39,808 nt of DNA from a virus, in IMG/VR virus record IMGVR_UViG_3300013307_000032, positions 1 through 39,808 of that record; one strand, written 5' to 3'. Position 1 is the first letter of the stretch; each line of letters opens with the position of its first letter. The notes beneath the pieces were generated by a model, which searched no databases, was not told the origin of the DNA, and saw nothing but the letters and a program-made list of their open reading frames with translations. This document shows positions 33,393-39,808 of this stretch, piece after piece. Made by a program: the position numbers and the translations under genes.

Positions 33393-36050
33393 TTATGCGA
33401 ACGCAAAGTCAGACTTGAGAATCTCTTGCAGGTCAAGGTCACCCATCGCTGGAATCGGTGGCATCTTGTCCAGTTGGGTCTCGTGTAGCTGGTCCATGAA
33501 TTGCTCACGGAAGTCCTCAAGCACATTGTTGTTCTCATAGGTCTCAACCAGTGTCTCCCTGACCGCTTTAAATAGGTTGCCTGCGTCTGCCGGGATGGTC
33601 CCAAAGCTATCGTGAATCAGAGCGAACGACTTGATGCCGTACTTCTTGGACGCATGGACCACAGTCTTGCGCAGGTGTGACCCGTCCTGTGAGTGCACAA
33701 AGTTAGGTGCGATGCCTGACTCCTGCTTATGCGCATCAATGCCCGAGTCCTTATGCGTGTTGATGGTTGGCTGCATACGGAACTCACCGAGGAACATCAG
33801 GTTAAGGCGAGTCTGCACCGGGATGCGATACTCCTGCCACACCGGGAAGCCGTCTGGTGTCACCCAATGAACGCCACCGCGACCGCGCAGCACGTTTCCG
33901 TCCTTGTCCTTGACCTCAGCAGCCAGCAGTTTCGCAGCAGACTTGAGCCAGTTCATTGCCTCCACCGCTGCAACTACCGTATCACTCACACATTCCCAGA
34001 TGAGTTTCGCCATGTACCCAGCGGCCTGATTAGGGTTCACGAACATATCACCACGACCATTGTCAATCGCTGGTTGAATCGTATCCTGCAACACTTGGTC
34101 ACGGAAGCCGAACTCTTTCGAGCCATACGCCAGAGTCATAACGGAACGCTTAGTTACTGAGCGGTTAACGCCGTGCTGTTTCCACCAGCCAGCCATGACC
34201 TTGGTCCCGTAACGTGTGCGCTCGGTAATCTCCCCGGTCTTCTTGTCGGTCTTGGTCTCCTGCATGGTGTCCGTACCGTTGATGATATCCTGCAAGATGC
34301 GCTCGTTAACTTTGTCGGCAACAATCTTGTAGATATCCTGCACGTAACTGGACGGTAACAGGTTGACCGCACGACCGCCTACAGTATCGCGGAGCATCGC
34401 AGAGAAGTGCTGAATACCTGAACATGAACCATCGAACGCGAGCGGTAGGCTAGACACGTATGATTTACCGTGGCGAATCACACCAGCGTACTCGAAGCAG
34501 AACGCGAGGAAACAGAAAGGTGAATCCTGTTCGGCCCACCATGTGTGTTCGGTAGGGTTAGCCGCTGAGTCCATAATGTTCTCGTGGTTCGCCTCAATGA
34601 ATGCGATACGCTCACCAAACGGGACCTTATCGACACCAGCACAGTTAGCGCCGTGTATTTTCATCCAGTAGAAACCCTCATCGCCCACTGGTTTTCCTTG
34701 CGCCAGAGTCAGTAGCCCTTTCGTTAAGTCGTTGCCCTGTGGGTTGAACATCGGGACCGCGTAGACACGCCCACGGTAATCCATGTTCATCGGGAACCAG
34801 ATAGCCTTGAACCGTGCGAACTTCTCAGCCTGCTCCAGTGTGAAAATCATTGAGAGCCTGCGAGATTGGCGAGCCGTGTCCTTACGGTACACAGTGGACG
34901 CCTCTTTCTTCCAGCGCTTGAGAGCCTCCGGGTTGGTGTCGATATCGTCCGGCTTGATTGGCATCTCATCGCGCTCTTTGGCTGGGATATCAGCAACCGG
35001 GCAATGCTTCCACTCGGTAATCTCTTTGGCTACCTCAAGCACGCGCTTGTTAATCTTCCACGCTGTATTCTGCGCGATGTTTACTGCCTCATACACCTCT
35101 GGCATATGCACATCGTTGTAACGCTCAAGTCCTTTGCGTGTACCTGTACGGACCAGCGTCAACGGCTTACGACCAGCAGCCCAATAGCCACCGCCTACAG
35201 GAGAAGTCCACGGTTTAGGTGGAACAACACAAGGCTGGAACAGTGGAGAGAAGCCAGCCAGTGCACCCGCACGCTTCGCTAACAGGTCGCGATACTCATC
35301 GGCAAGCTGCAAGGTCTCAGTGTCTGACCCTACGTTCCCCGCGTTGAGGCGCTCCACTTTGACGAGACCCGTAGTCTCTGCCAGCAGTTCAATCATACGG
35401 ATACCCACGTTGATTGTTTCCTCTTTGGTCCACTTGGTCCACGCGTAGTCCGCGCTGAGGTGACCTTGCTGAATCATCTTGTCCTCGACCACGTTCATAA
35501 ACGCTTTCTTGAACAGTTGGCCCTTGCGCTTATTGAGAGCCTCTTGCACGCGCTCCTTGAAATACTTCTGCTCCTCATCACGGATGCGGCCGAATCGAAT
35601 CTCATCCTCAATGTTGATACCGATATCATTCGCCACCTTCACGACAGGAACATCCGGCATCTTAGCGAGCAACGCCAGCGACACTTTGAGTGTGATTGCT
35701 GCCACCGCATCGGCCCCGATACCCTGCACCTTGTTGTACGCTACAGGCTTGCGGCCCTTGCCCTTGGTGCGCACAGTTTCCATCCAATCGTTGAAGCCAT
35801 GCACCATGCGAGGATGTAACGTGGTCAACAGTGGTTTGGCTACTGCATTATCCCCGAACTCACCATGCTCAATCTGACGATTCATCTGTTTGATGAAACG
35901 CTTCTCACCTTCCGTGTACGCCTCGTGCTCAAGCTGCAACTGCGTGGCGGCGATTGACTCACCGTAAGCGTCTGCCAATACGTTGAATGGGATTGCTGCG
36001 TGCTCAATCTCTGAGAAGTCTTGCTTTGGTGCGTTGATTACGTTAGTCAT
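33393..36050 (-). CDS. 1: Single-subunit DNA-directed RNA polymerase
   Basis: The 885-residue T7-family polymerase (T7 883) that reads all middle and late genes. Seen: N-terminal domain beginning NAPKQDFSEIEHAAIPFNVL, palm aspartate in AFDGSCSGIQHF (about D540), RSVTKRSVMTLAYGSKEFGF with the O-helix Lys and Tyr (about 634 and 642), HDSFGTIPAD (about D814) and the invariant C-terminal SDFAFA foot. The specificity loop reads QTRLNLMFLGEFRMQPT: Asn (about 750) matches T7 N748, and the Arg and Gln match R756 and Q758, as expected for promoters keeping T7's G(-11)A(-10). T3 has Asp at that Asn. Start ATG after an AAGAGGCACCA site. Transcribed by host polymerase, last large gene before the origin region. 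Confidence 0.98.
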   Translation of the reverse strand: MTNVINAPKQDFSEIEHAAIPFNVLADAYGESIAATQLQLEHEAYTEGEKRFIKQMNRQIEHGEFGDNAVAKPLLTTLHPRMVHGFNDWMETVRTKGKGRKPVAYNKVQGIGADAVAAITLKVSLALLAKMPDVPVVKVANDIGINIEDEIRFGRIRDEEQKYFKERVQEALNKRKGQLFKKAFMNVVEDKMIQQGHLSADYAWTKWTKEETINVGIRMIELLAETTGLVKVERLNAGNVGSDTETLQLADEYRDLLAKRAGALAGFSPLFQPCVVPPKPWTSPVGGGYWAAGRKPLTLVRTGTRKGLERYNDVHMPEVYEAVNIAQNTAWKINKRVLEVAKEITEWKHCPVADIPAKERDEMPIKPDDIDTNPEALKRWKKEASTVYRKDTARQSRRLSMIFTLEQAEKFARFKAIWFPMNMDYRGRVYAVPMFNPQGNDLTKGLLTLAQGKPVGDEGFYWMKIHGANCAGVDKVPFGERIAFIEANHENIMDSAANPTEHTWWAEQDSPFCFLAFCFEYAGVIRHGKSYVSSLPLAFDGSCSGIQHFSAMLRDTVGGRAVNLLPSSYVQDIYKIVADKVNERILQDIINGTDTMQETKTDKKTGEITERTRYGTKVMAGWWKQHGVNRSVTKRSVMTLAYGSKEFGFRDQVLQDTIQPAIDNGRGDMFVNPNQAAGYMAKLIWECVSDTVVAAVEAMNWLKSAAKLLAAEVKDKDGNVLRGRGGVHWVTPDGFPVWQEYRIPVQTRLNLMFLGEFRMQPTINTHKDSGIDAHKQESGIAPNFVHSQDGSHLRKTVVHASKKYGIKSFALIHDSFGTIPADAGNLFKAVRETLVETYENNNVLEDFREQFMDQLHETQLDKMPPIPAMGDLDLQEILKSDFAFA

Positions 36051-36073
36051 TTGGTGCCTCTTGTGTGATTAAA

Positions 36074-36116
36074 GTTTATCTATAGGTGACACCGATTGAT
36101 GCCACCGAACATAAAC
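36074..36116 (-). promoter_or_regulatory. Intergenic hairpin before gene 1 (candidate RNase III site)
   Basis: Between genes 0.7 and 1 the RNA can form GUUUAU (36116-36111) with AUAAAC (36079-36074), with an inner GGUG/CACC stem. T7 has RNase III sites in its early gene junctions. This one lacks the CAAGG...CCTTTATGATT signature of the three clear sites here, so it is only a candidate. Confidence 0.35.
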
Positions 36117-36127
36117 CTAACAGATTC

Positions 36128-37336
36128 TTATCGGCCTTTCAATACCATCATGCGAGCCGGACGCTTCCACGTTAAGTGGTTCTGTAGGATGCACCCTTCT
36201 GGCTGCTCATTGCGTGGTCGCTCCGGCTTTAGCTGTTCAATGAGTAGCGCATCGTGGACCAGTAAGTGTGCGTGCGCTTTCAGACCGCGCAGACCACAGT
36301 CAATCATCTTTGGGTTGCCTCCGAAGTTATGGGCGAACATCATCACTTTCATATCCTGAGCGTGCGCCGTATTGATTCCCACACCGCGCTTGATGCGTGG
36401 ATGTTCAAAGCGTACACCTTTGTTGTCGAACACCGGACCAGTTAACATCGGGTCATTCAGCATCGCTGCCAACTGACGCGCTTTGCGTTTAGCGTGACGA
36501 CGACGAGCCTTTACCTTACGTTTACGCAGGCGGCGAACCTCAGTGCTTGGGTGCTTCTTGTGCCACTTAGCGAGGCGACCTTGCGCCCACTCCTTGAGCC
36601 TCAGCGCGGCTATCTCATCCATGATAGAATCGAAGTCACACTCTTTCAGTGCCTCATCGTTACTGTATGACACCGGGTCAGTGATAACCAGTGCGCCACT
36701 CTGAGTCATCATTACGTTCCCTGTGTGCAGGTCGAACGATGCCACACCATCAAAGAACTTACGGATATCTCTTGCGGTCTCAGCCAGTGCGTGCTGGTAG
36801 TCCGTCAAGACACCTTGAGTCACCTCAGTGTACCCGGTCTTATAGCTGATAACCTCGTGCACGATTGAGTAACTACCTACCACGCTGTCTGGCATGGTGC
36901 GCTCAAGGCTGATTAGTTCATCCAACACAACGCTATAGCATGACTTGTGGCGAGCCAGTGCGTGAATGGTAGGCAGACCCACAGCGCCAGCGTTTGCACG
37001 GCAGTAAGCAGCGTAAGCGGCCCCGCTATCCTCTTTCTTAAAGCCAATCTTAATCACCTTGCCCGGTAACATCTCGTGCTTGAACGCAGCGGAGAAGTGA
37101 CCCGCCCCGAGGAACTCAAAGCCTGCGCCTTTAGCGTACTCCTTGAGCGACTGCCAATACTTTTGCGACTGCACACCGCCATAACTGTGGGTCATCTTGC
37201 CGTTGTCGGTCTCGTGGTCCACCAGCATGACCAGCAAGTCTACCAGCATGGGCTGGCGCAGTTCCAACTGACAGATAGGCAGTGCTTTAATTGCGTTGAT
37301 ACGGTTAACGATGCGCATTGCAATAGTGTTGTTCAC
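36128..37336 (-). CDS. 0.7: Serine/threonine protein kinase and host transcription shut-off protein
   Basis: T7 gp0.7 phosphorylates host RNA polymerase beta-prime, RNase III and translation factors; its C-terminal part shuts off host transcription. This 402-residue version (T7 359) has a glycine loop GAGHFSAAF (77-85), a lysine in VIKIGF (K96 region), the catalytic loop FDLHTGN (201-207, D202 and N207) and a metal-binding ITDP (218-221, D220). After the kinase core comes a strongly basic stretch (about 260-290, RRLRKRKVKARRR) and then a C-terminal half matching the T7 shut-off domain by position. GTG start 8 bases after GAGGA; an ATG 18 bases on is an alternative. Last gene before the RNA polymerase. 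Confidence 0.9.
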   Translation of the reverse strand: MNNTIAMRIVNRINAIKALPICQLELRQPMLVDLLVMLVDHETDNGKMTHSYGGVQSQKYWQSLKEYAKGAGFEFLGAGHFSAAFKHEMLPGKVIKIGFKKEDSGAAYAAYCRANAGAVGLPTIHALARHKSCYSVVLDELISLERTMPDSVVGSYSIVHEVISYKTGYTEVTQGVLTDYQHALAETARDIRKFFDGVASFDLHTGNVMMTQSGALVITDPVSYSNDEALKECDFDSIMDEIAALRLKEWAQGRLAKWHKKHPSTEVRRLRKRKVKARRRHAKRKARQLAAMLNDPMLTGPVFDNKGVRFEHPRIKRGVGINTAHAQDMKVMMFAHNFGGNPKMIDCGLRGLKAHAHLLVHDALLIEQLKPERPRNEQPEGCILQNHLTWKRPARMMVLKGR

Positions 37337-37368
37337 AGATTGAATCCTCAGATTGATTTCACAGATGG

Positions 37369-37836
37369 TTAGAGTTTGATGGTCTCAGTGACCGTGCGTG
37401 TCAGGGTGATACCGCCCAGCTTTTCTACTGCGTACTTCTTGCACTCCTCAATGGAACCAAAGGATTGCCCGTCGATTACATACTGTTCCACTGGCTCAGG
37501 TTTAACAGGTGGCACACTGCGTACAGCCACAGCGTTGGACAGCGTGAGGATTCCTGCATCGTGTTGCTCTTTCCAGCGATACAGTGACTTGCGAGCCGCG
37601 CCAATGTCCTCAGCGATAACTTGCGGTGACTCACCGTTAATCATCCTGCGCACTGCATCGATGCGCTCCGCTACAGTGAACACGTTGCGACGAGATACAG
37701 TTTCGTTCTCCTTGCGGTACACATTCAACTGATTGTAGGTGACCTGCATAACCTCCGCTGCTTCCTTCATGGTCACGCCACGGTCTACCAGTTTGCTTGC
37801 GGCTGCGATGCGTTGCTTTAAGTTGTTGTTGTTCAT
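37369..37836 (-). CDS. Early protein with two helix-turn-helix segments
   Basis: A 155-residue protein. Residues about 20-42 (VTMKEAAEVMQVTYNQLNVY) and 69-92 (ESPQVIAEDIGAARKSLYRW) both look like helix-turn-helix units of the transposase/recombinase kind, where a small helical domain ends in Y/W-R-K. A linker around 100-115 leads to a C-terminal part (IDGQSFGSIEECKKYAVEKL) that looks like a small alpha/beta fold. It is probably a DNA-binding protein. It sits between the small membrane protein and kinase 0.7, transcribed by host polymerase within minutes of entry, so it could act on host or phage transcription. I do not know a T7 counterpart. ATG preceded by AAGGGAA, 11 bases. Confidence 0.8.
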   Translation of the reverse strand: MNNNNLKQRIAAASKLVDRGVTMKEAAEVMQVTYNQLNVYRKENETVSRRNVFTVAERIDAVRRMINGESPQVIAEDIGAARKSLYRWKEQHDAGILTLSNAVAVRSVPPVKPEPVEQYVIDGQSFGSIEECKKYAVEKLGGITLTRTVTETIKL

Positions 37837-37857
37837 TGCTCAGTGATTCCCTTTAAT

Positions 37858-38052
37858 CTAGTAAGTTGCTACGTGCCAGAATGATACCTTGTTGCGCTTG
37901 AAGCGTCCATTACGTTCACGCACTGTGAACCGTGGGAAGAAGCCCCACTGCCAGTAAGCCAGCGTTGCTTTGTGTACCTTAACGCCCTTGCGGAAGTCCC
38001 TTGCGATGTACGCAAAGATGAATGCGTAGACCAGAGCTATCAATATGACCAC
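37858..38052 (-). CDS. Small basic membrane protein, early region
   Basis: A 64-residue protein starting at GTG, 8 bases after GGAG. Residues 2-17 (VILIALVYAFIFAYIA) form one hydrophobic span; the rest is rich in Arg, Lys and aromatics, so an N-terminal anchor with a cytoplasmic basic tail is likely. It lies where T7 keeps its small early genes 0.4-0.6, which inhibit host functions or are dispensable. I recognise no family and assign no function. The TAG stop is followed directly by the ribosome site of the next gene. Confidence 0.7.
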   Translation of the reverse strand: MVILIALVYAFIFAYIARDFRKGVKVHKATLAYWQWGFFPRFTVRERNGRFKRNKVSFWHVATY

Positions 38053-38054
38053 GT

Positions 38055-38117
38055 TTAGTGCTCCATTGGGTAGAGATAGGCGACCACTACAGCCGCCAGT
38101 AAGAATGCGTTAAGCAC
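38055..38117 (-). CDS. Possible 20-residue membrane peptide (GTG start)
   Basis: A GTG-initiated frame begins 3 bases after the SAM lyase stop and encodes a mostly hydrophobic peptide (VLNAFLLAAVVVAYLYPMEH), one possible membrane span. A GGGAAG block lies about 11 bases before the GTG, a weak ribosome site, and it ends 2 bases before the next gene, so coupling is possible. T7-like phages have many tiny early genes, but the length is too short to be sure. Confidence 0.25.
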   Translation of the reverse strand: MLNAFLLAAVVVAYLYPMEH

Positions 38118-38120
38118 GGG

Positions 38121-38585
38121 TTAGCGAACTTCCCAGACCTGACCGAACTTATCGACAGACCAGCACTCGCCAGTTGCTTCACGTACAGGCATCAGTGTAC
38201 CAATCTCAGTGCGGCTGCGAGTAATCTCACCGTGCACACCTTCACGCTTATAACTAACGAGGGTCGCTGTGTGCAACTGTGAGCGCACTTCAAGTACAGC
38301 GTCCTGCATGTAACGGTCGCACGCTAAGAACGCTACGTTGTCCGCTTCAATCTCATTGCGGCAACGAATACGCAAGGTGCGCTCAGTGGTCGCTACGTCA
38401 CTGCCTGCTTCACGGAAAGAACCCGCTACGAACTCATCCTCAATGACACCATAGAGACCCGGAAACTTGCGAATCTCAGCAATCATACCTTTCAGCATCT
38501 TCTCGTTCACTGCCTGTGACTCATAGCCACGATAAGCGGTAGCGTACACATAGAACTGGTTAGCTGGCTGGTTAGTCTGAATCAT
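38121..38585 (-). CDS. 0.3: S-adenosylmethionine lyase (T3 gp0.3 / SAMase family)
   Basis: This 154-residue protein resembles T3 SAMase, now known to be a lyase converting SAM to methylthioadenosine and homoserine lactone, not the T7 DNA mimic Ocr. Shared landmarks are PAN-FYV near the start, PGLYG (42-46), FREA (57-60), RIRCRN (72-77), the run SQLHTATLV (102-110) and a VDKFGQ-WEVR end like T3's DEFGRRWQVQ; T3's protein is 152 residues. Removing SAM starves SAM-dependent restriction enzymes and host methylation. I start at the ATG 8 bases after AGAGG; a GTG three codons upstream has no room for a ribosome site. It is the first early gene, behind three host promoters and a leader hairpin. Very sure of family. 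Confidence 0.93.
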   Translation of the reverse strand: MIQTNQPANQFYVYATAYRGYESQAVNEKMLKGMIAEIRKFPGLYGVIEDEFVAGSFREAGSDVATTERTLRIRCRNEIEADNVAFLACDRYMQDAVLEVRSQLHTATLVSYKREGVHGEITRSRTEIGTLMPVREATGECWSVDKFGQVWEVR

Positions 38586-38594
38586 TACGTTCAC

Positions 38595-38637
38595 CTCTTT
38601 AGGCTATGCACTGCTCATCAGTACATTTCACAAAGAG
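38595..38637 (-). promoter_or_regulatory. Leader stem-loop over the 0.3 ribosome binding site
   Basis: The early RNA can form an 8-bp hairpin AUGUACUG-AUGAG-CAGUGCAU (38626-38606), closed by an outer 6-bp helix CUCUUU (38637-38632) with AAAGAG (38600-38595). The second strand of the outer helix is part of the AGAGG Shine-Dalgarno of the first gene, so folding would hide it. In T7 an RNase III site (R0.3) lies here and processing raises gene 0.3 translation; the same role is inferred. Confidence 0.5.
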
Positions 38638-38713
38638 CCTACCTTGTGGTAGCACACCTTTCGGCAATCCATATTGTTAAAGAGCGGTACATCGTGTTGC
38701 TTATTGAGGTCAC

Positions 38714-38743
38714 ATCGTATCACTGTTTGTTTCGCCGTGTCAA
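38714..38743 (-). promoter_or_regulatory. Host sigma70 promoter A3
   Basis: Minus strand TTGACA (38743-38738), an 18-base spacer and TACGAT (38719-38714). It is the third and last host promoter before the early genes. Its transcript meets a boxA-like GCTCTTTAACA near 38675-38690 and then the structured leader of the first gene. Confidence 0.82.
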
Positions 38744-38796
38744 GCTCAAGTTGACTAGAAGACGCTGTGTGTTACGTTGTGTGCCTCAGAGACTGC

Positions 38797-38825
38797 ATCC
38801 TACCGTGTTGCTTACTGCTTGTCAA
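38797..38825 (-). promoter_or_regulatory. Host sigma70 promoter A2
   Basis: Minus strand TTGACA (38825-38820), a 17-base spacer and TAGGAT (38802-38797): a consensus -35, ideal spacing and a good -10. About 125 bp after A1, as in T7. Confidence 0.85.
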
Positions 38826-38921
38826 TACCTGTTGTTCATACGACTTATCAGGCTGTCTACTTAACCGTTTGACCCGGTATCAATCAGCTATCCGGTTTCC
38901 CCTATCGCTGTTGACGGAAGC

Positions 38922-38951
38922 TATTAAGCCATAGCCAACTTAAAGAGTCAA
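38922..38951 (-). promoter_or_regulatory. Host sigma70 promoter A1
   Basis: Minus strand TTGACT (38951-38946), an 18-base spacer, then TTAATA (38927-38922). It is the first of three tandem host promoters in the gene-free left end and corresponds to T7 A1. An AT-rich stretch (39010-38955) sits just upstream. Confidence 0.65.
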
Positions 38952-39009
38952 TAGGTTATTATCAAATAGTTTAATCTTTATGTTTCCCTCTTATAGTATG
39001 TCTTATCGT

Positions 39010-39033
39010 ATTCCCATTAGTGAGTTGTAATTA
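39010..39033 (-). promoter_or_regulatory. Phage promoter phi-OL
   Basis: The minus strand reads AATTACAACTCACTAAT followed by GGGAATACG. It matches the other phage promoters except A for G at -11. It is the leftmost one, upstream of all genes and of the sigma70 promoters, the place of T7 phi-OL, a secondary origin promoter. Its transcript start (GGGAAT) shows no obvious stem-loop. Confidence 0.88.
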
Positions 39034-39185
39034 GGCTATTGACAATGACCACCACTTATAGGATACTCCTTATCGCACCACCAATAAGCCCTGAGAGATA
39101 GCGACTCTCTGATAACACGCTAAGAAGTGAAACCCTATGTCTCCTCCTCTCAGAGACTGCTAAACGATTGGAACGTGGTGTGCTG

Positions 39186-39578
39186 GTCATTAGGTGTCTA
39201 TCGATTCACATTAGGATAGAGAGGCATTAGGTGTCACATTAGGTTGGACGCTAAGAGACTCAAGGAGCCTATACAGATAGGGACGCATTGAGGCCCACAT
39301 ATAGTGTCACTAGGTCCCACACACCACTAGATGTAGTCATAAGGGTCACTCTCAGTCACATTAGGTCACTCAATGGTTGACGATAGGCCCATAAGGTGAC
39401 ACAATAGGTGCTCATTAGGTCAACACTAAGAGGGGACCCCACCAAAGGTGGAACGTTGAGAGGGCCTACGGGGGGAACTCTGGGAGTTTACTCTATGAGA
39501 TACTGACAGGAATTTTTGTGGTATATTCTTAAAGGGTCTCATTAGGACCCACGTAAGGTTAGCCACCTCATTAGGTGC
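39186..39578 (-). repeat. Dispersed CCTAATG repeats beside the terminal repeat
   Basis: On the minus strand the motif CCTAATG, usually preceded by A and often followed by TGA, recurs about eight times here, with degenerate forms CCTAGTG, CCTATTG and CCTTATG. T7 carries arrays of CCTAAAG flanking its terminal repeats (SRL/SRR), and this is the positional counterpart with a different unit. Spacing is irregular. The zone holds no open frame I would call a gene. Confidence 0.6.
39330..39500 (-). other. Putative mature left end and terminal repeat (far boundary unknown)
   Basis: Read on the minus strand from 39500 the sequence begins TCTCATAGAG and soon reaches GTTCCCCCCGTAGG. T7 and T3 DNA, as I recall them, begin with TCTCA-A-G and a GTTCCCCC block close behind, so 39500 is the best candidate for the packaged left end. 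The repeat should run about 160-230 bp towards lower coordinates, but only one copy is present, so its other boundary cannot be read; 39330 is only a guess. A short hairpin (CCACC-TTT-GGTGG) lies inside. Confidence 0.45.
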
Positions 39579-39808
39579 ACCCGAAGACACTGGACGTAGC
39601 TACGCTACTCTTGATGACCAATGAACTTAGAGTGTACCTAAGAGGCTTGCAATTATGGAGACTATAAGCGATGATGAATATCGAGCGTTAGTCTCCATAA
39701 TTGCAAGCCTCTTAGGTACACTCTAAGTTCATTGGTCATCAAGAGTAGCGTAGCTACGTCCAGTGTCTTCGGGTGCACCTAATGAGGTGGCTAACCTTAC
39801 GTGGGTCC
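39545..39808. repeat. 264-bp perfect inverted repeat (fold-back end)
   Basis: Bases 39545-39664 are the exact reverse complement of 39689-39808: two 120-bp arms around a 24-base loop (39665-39688). The centre falls on a short natural palindrome, GGAGACTA...TAGTCTCC (39657-39696), which is also present un-folded at 44-83, where it leads into gene 19.5. The outer copy is therefore a strand fold-back at that palindrome. T7 concatemers are known to form a hairpin-ended intermediate next to the terminal repeat during packaging, and this has that geometry. A polymerase or assembly fold-back artefact at the same palindrome is the alternative. Confidence 0.95.
39614..39696. repeat. 83-bp copy of the window start (contig overlap)
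   Basis: These 83 bases are identical to window positions 1-83. After the shared block the copies diverge: the low-coordinate copy continues into the end of gene 19.5, the high-coordinate copy folds back on itself. This is the concatemer-junction overlap, so the sequence can be joined head to tail and the non-redundant unit is about 39613 bp. The overlap lies outside the putative terminal repeat that starts near 39500, in the right-end unique region before the next genome copy. Confidence 0.95.

Larger units (their letters stand above)
38638..39009 (-). other. Gene-free early leader
   Basis: Between phi-OL and the first gene no coding frame is supported. It holds the three sigma70 promoters, a boxA-like GCTCTTTAACA (about 38690-38676), and a small hairpin GCTACC-ACAA-GGTAGGC (about 38653-38637). 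The boxA-like motif matches the E. coli ribosomal antitermination element in sequence; any role in helping host polymerase read the long early unit is inference. Confidence 0.5.

Noticed and set aside
38860-38890. Possible fourth sigma70 promoter (TTGATA with a GTAGAC -10)
   Set aside because: The -10 box is poor and the three better promoters explain the early unit.
39440-39480. Hairpin CCACC-TTT-GGTGG as a transcription terminator
   Set aside because: No U-run follows, and it lies in the terminal repeat where no gene needs one; more likely part of the end structure.

Overview
The window is an almost complete genome of a T7-like lytic podovirus (Autographiviridae, Studiervirinae type) infecting an enterobacterium, written in reverse: every gene I support lies on the minus strand, so the genetic left end is at high coordinates and the right end at low coordinates. 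The call rests on a single-subunit RNA polymerase with T7-type residues in its specificity loop, thirteen phage promoters sharing the T7 core ACGACTCACT but with AAT instead of ATA before GGG, a near copy of the T7 early terminator TE, T-phi after the capsid gene, and the full T7 order of replication, virion and lysis genes.

Layout in genetic order. 39808-38638: gene-free left end, with a 264-bp perfect palindromic fold-back, the putative mature left end and terminal repeat near 39500, a zone of CCTAATG repeats, one phage promoter and three sigma70 promoters. 38585-31376 (early): T3-type SAM lyase (0.3), a small membrane protein, a double helix-turn-helix protein, protein kinase 0.7, RNA polymerase 1, a coiled-coil protein, dGTPase inhibitor 1.2 and DNA ligase 1.3, closed by TE. 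31320-21717 (DNA metabolism and host take-over): small 1.4/1.5-position proteins, 1.6, 1.7, 1.8, RNA polymerase inhibitor 2, SSB 2.5, endonuclease 3, lysozyme 3.5, primase-helicase 4A/4B, 4.2-position membrane protein, 4.3, 4.5, DNA polymerase 5, 5.5, 5.7, an unrecognised acidic protein, exonuclease 6 and a small membrane protein. 21630-94 (virion, lysis, packaging): 6.5, 6.7, 7.3, portal 8, scaffold 9, capsid 10A/10B, tail tube 11 and 12, internal virion proteins 13-16, tailspike 17, holin 17.5, terminase 18, nested spanins 18.5/18.7, an extra fibre-like gene, terminase 19 and 19.5.

The genes form the usual T7 programme. Host polymerase reads the early block to TE; SAM lyase blunts SAM-dependent restriction, kinase and gp2 shut down host transcription, and phage polymerase then reads the rest from promoters whose transcripts mostly start with a small stem-loop. 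RNase III hairpins cut the polycistronic RNA. Endonuclease 3 and exonuclease 6 degrade host DNA to feed gp4/gp5/gp2.5 replication; terminase resolves concatemers.

The parts least like textbook T7 are: the fold-back end, which has the geometry of the hairpin-ended concatemer-processing intermediate known from T7; an extra 235-residue fibre-like gene between the spanins and the large terminase; a tailspike whose C-terminal three quarters look like a beta-helix polysaccharide depolymerase; an early protein with two transposase-like helix-turn-helix segments; and a 124-residue acidic protein in the 5.9 position. The T7 accessory genes 2.8, 3.8, 5.3 and 7.7 are absent. Positions 1-83 repeat 39614-39696, so the non-redundant unit is about 39613 bp and nothing essential appears missing. 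No tRNA, CRISPR array or insertion sequence was seen.
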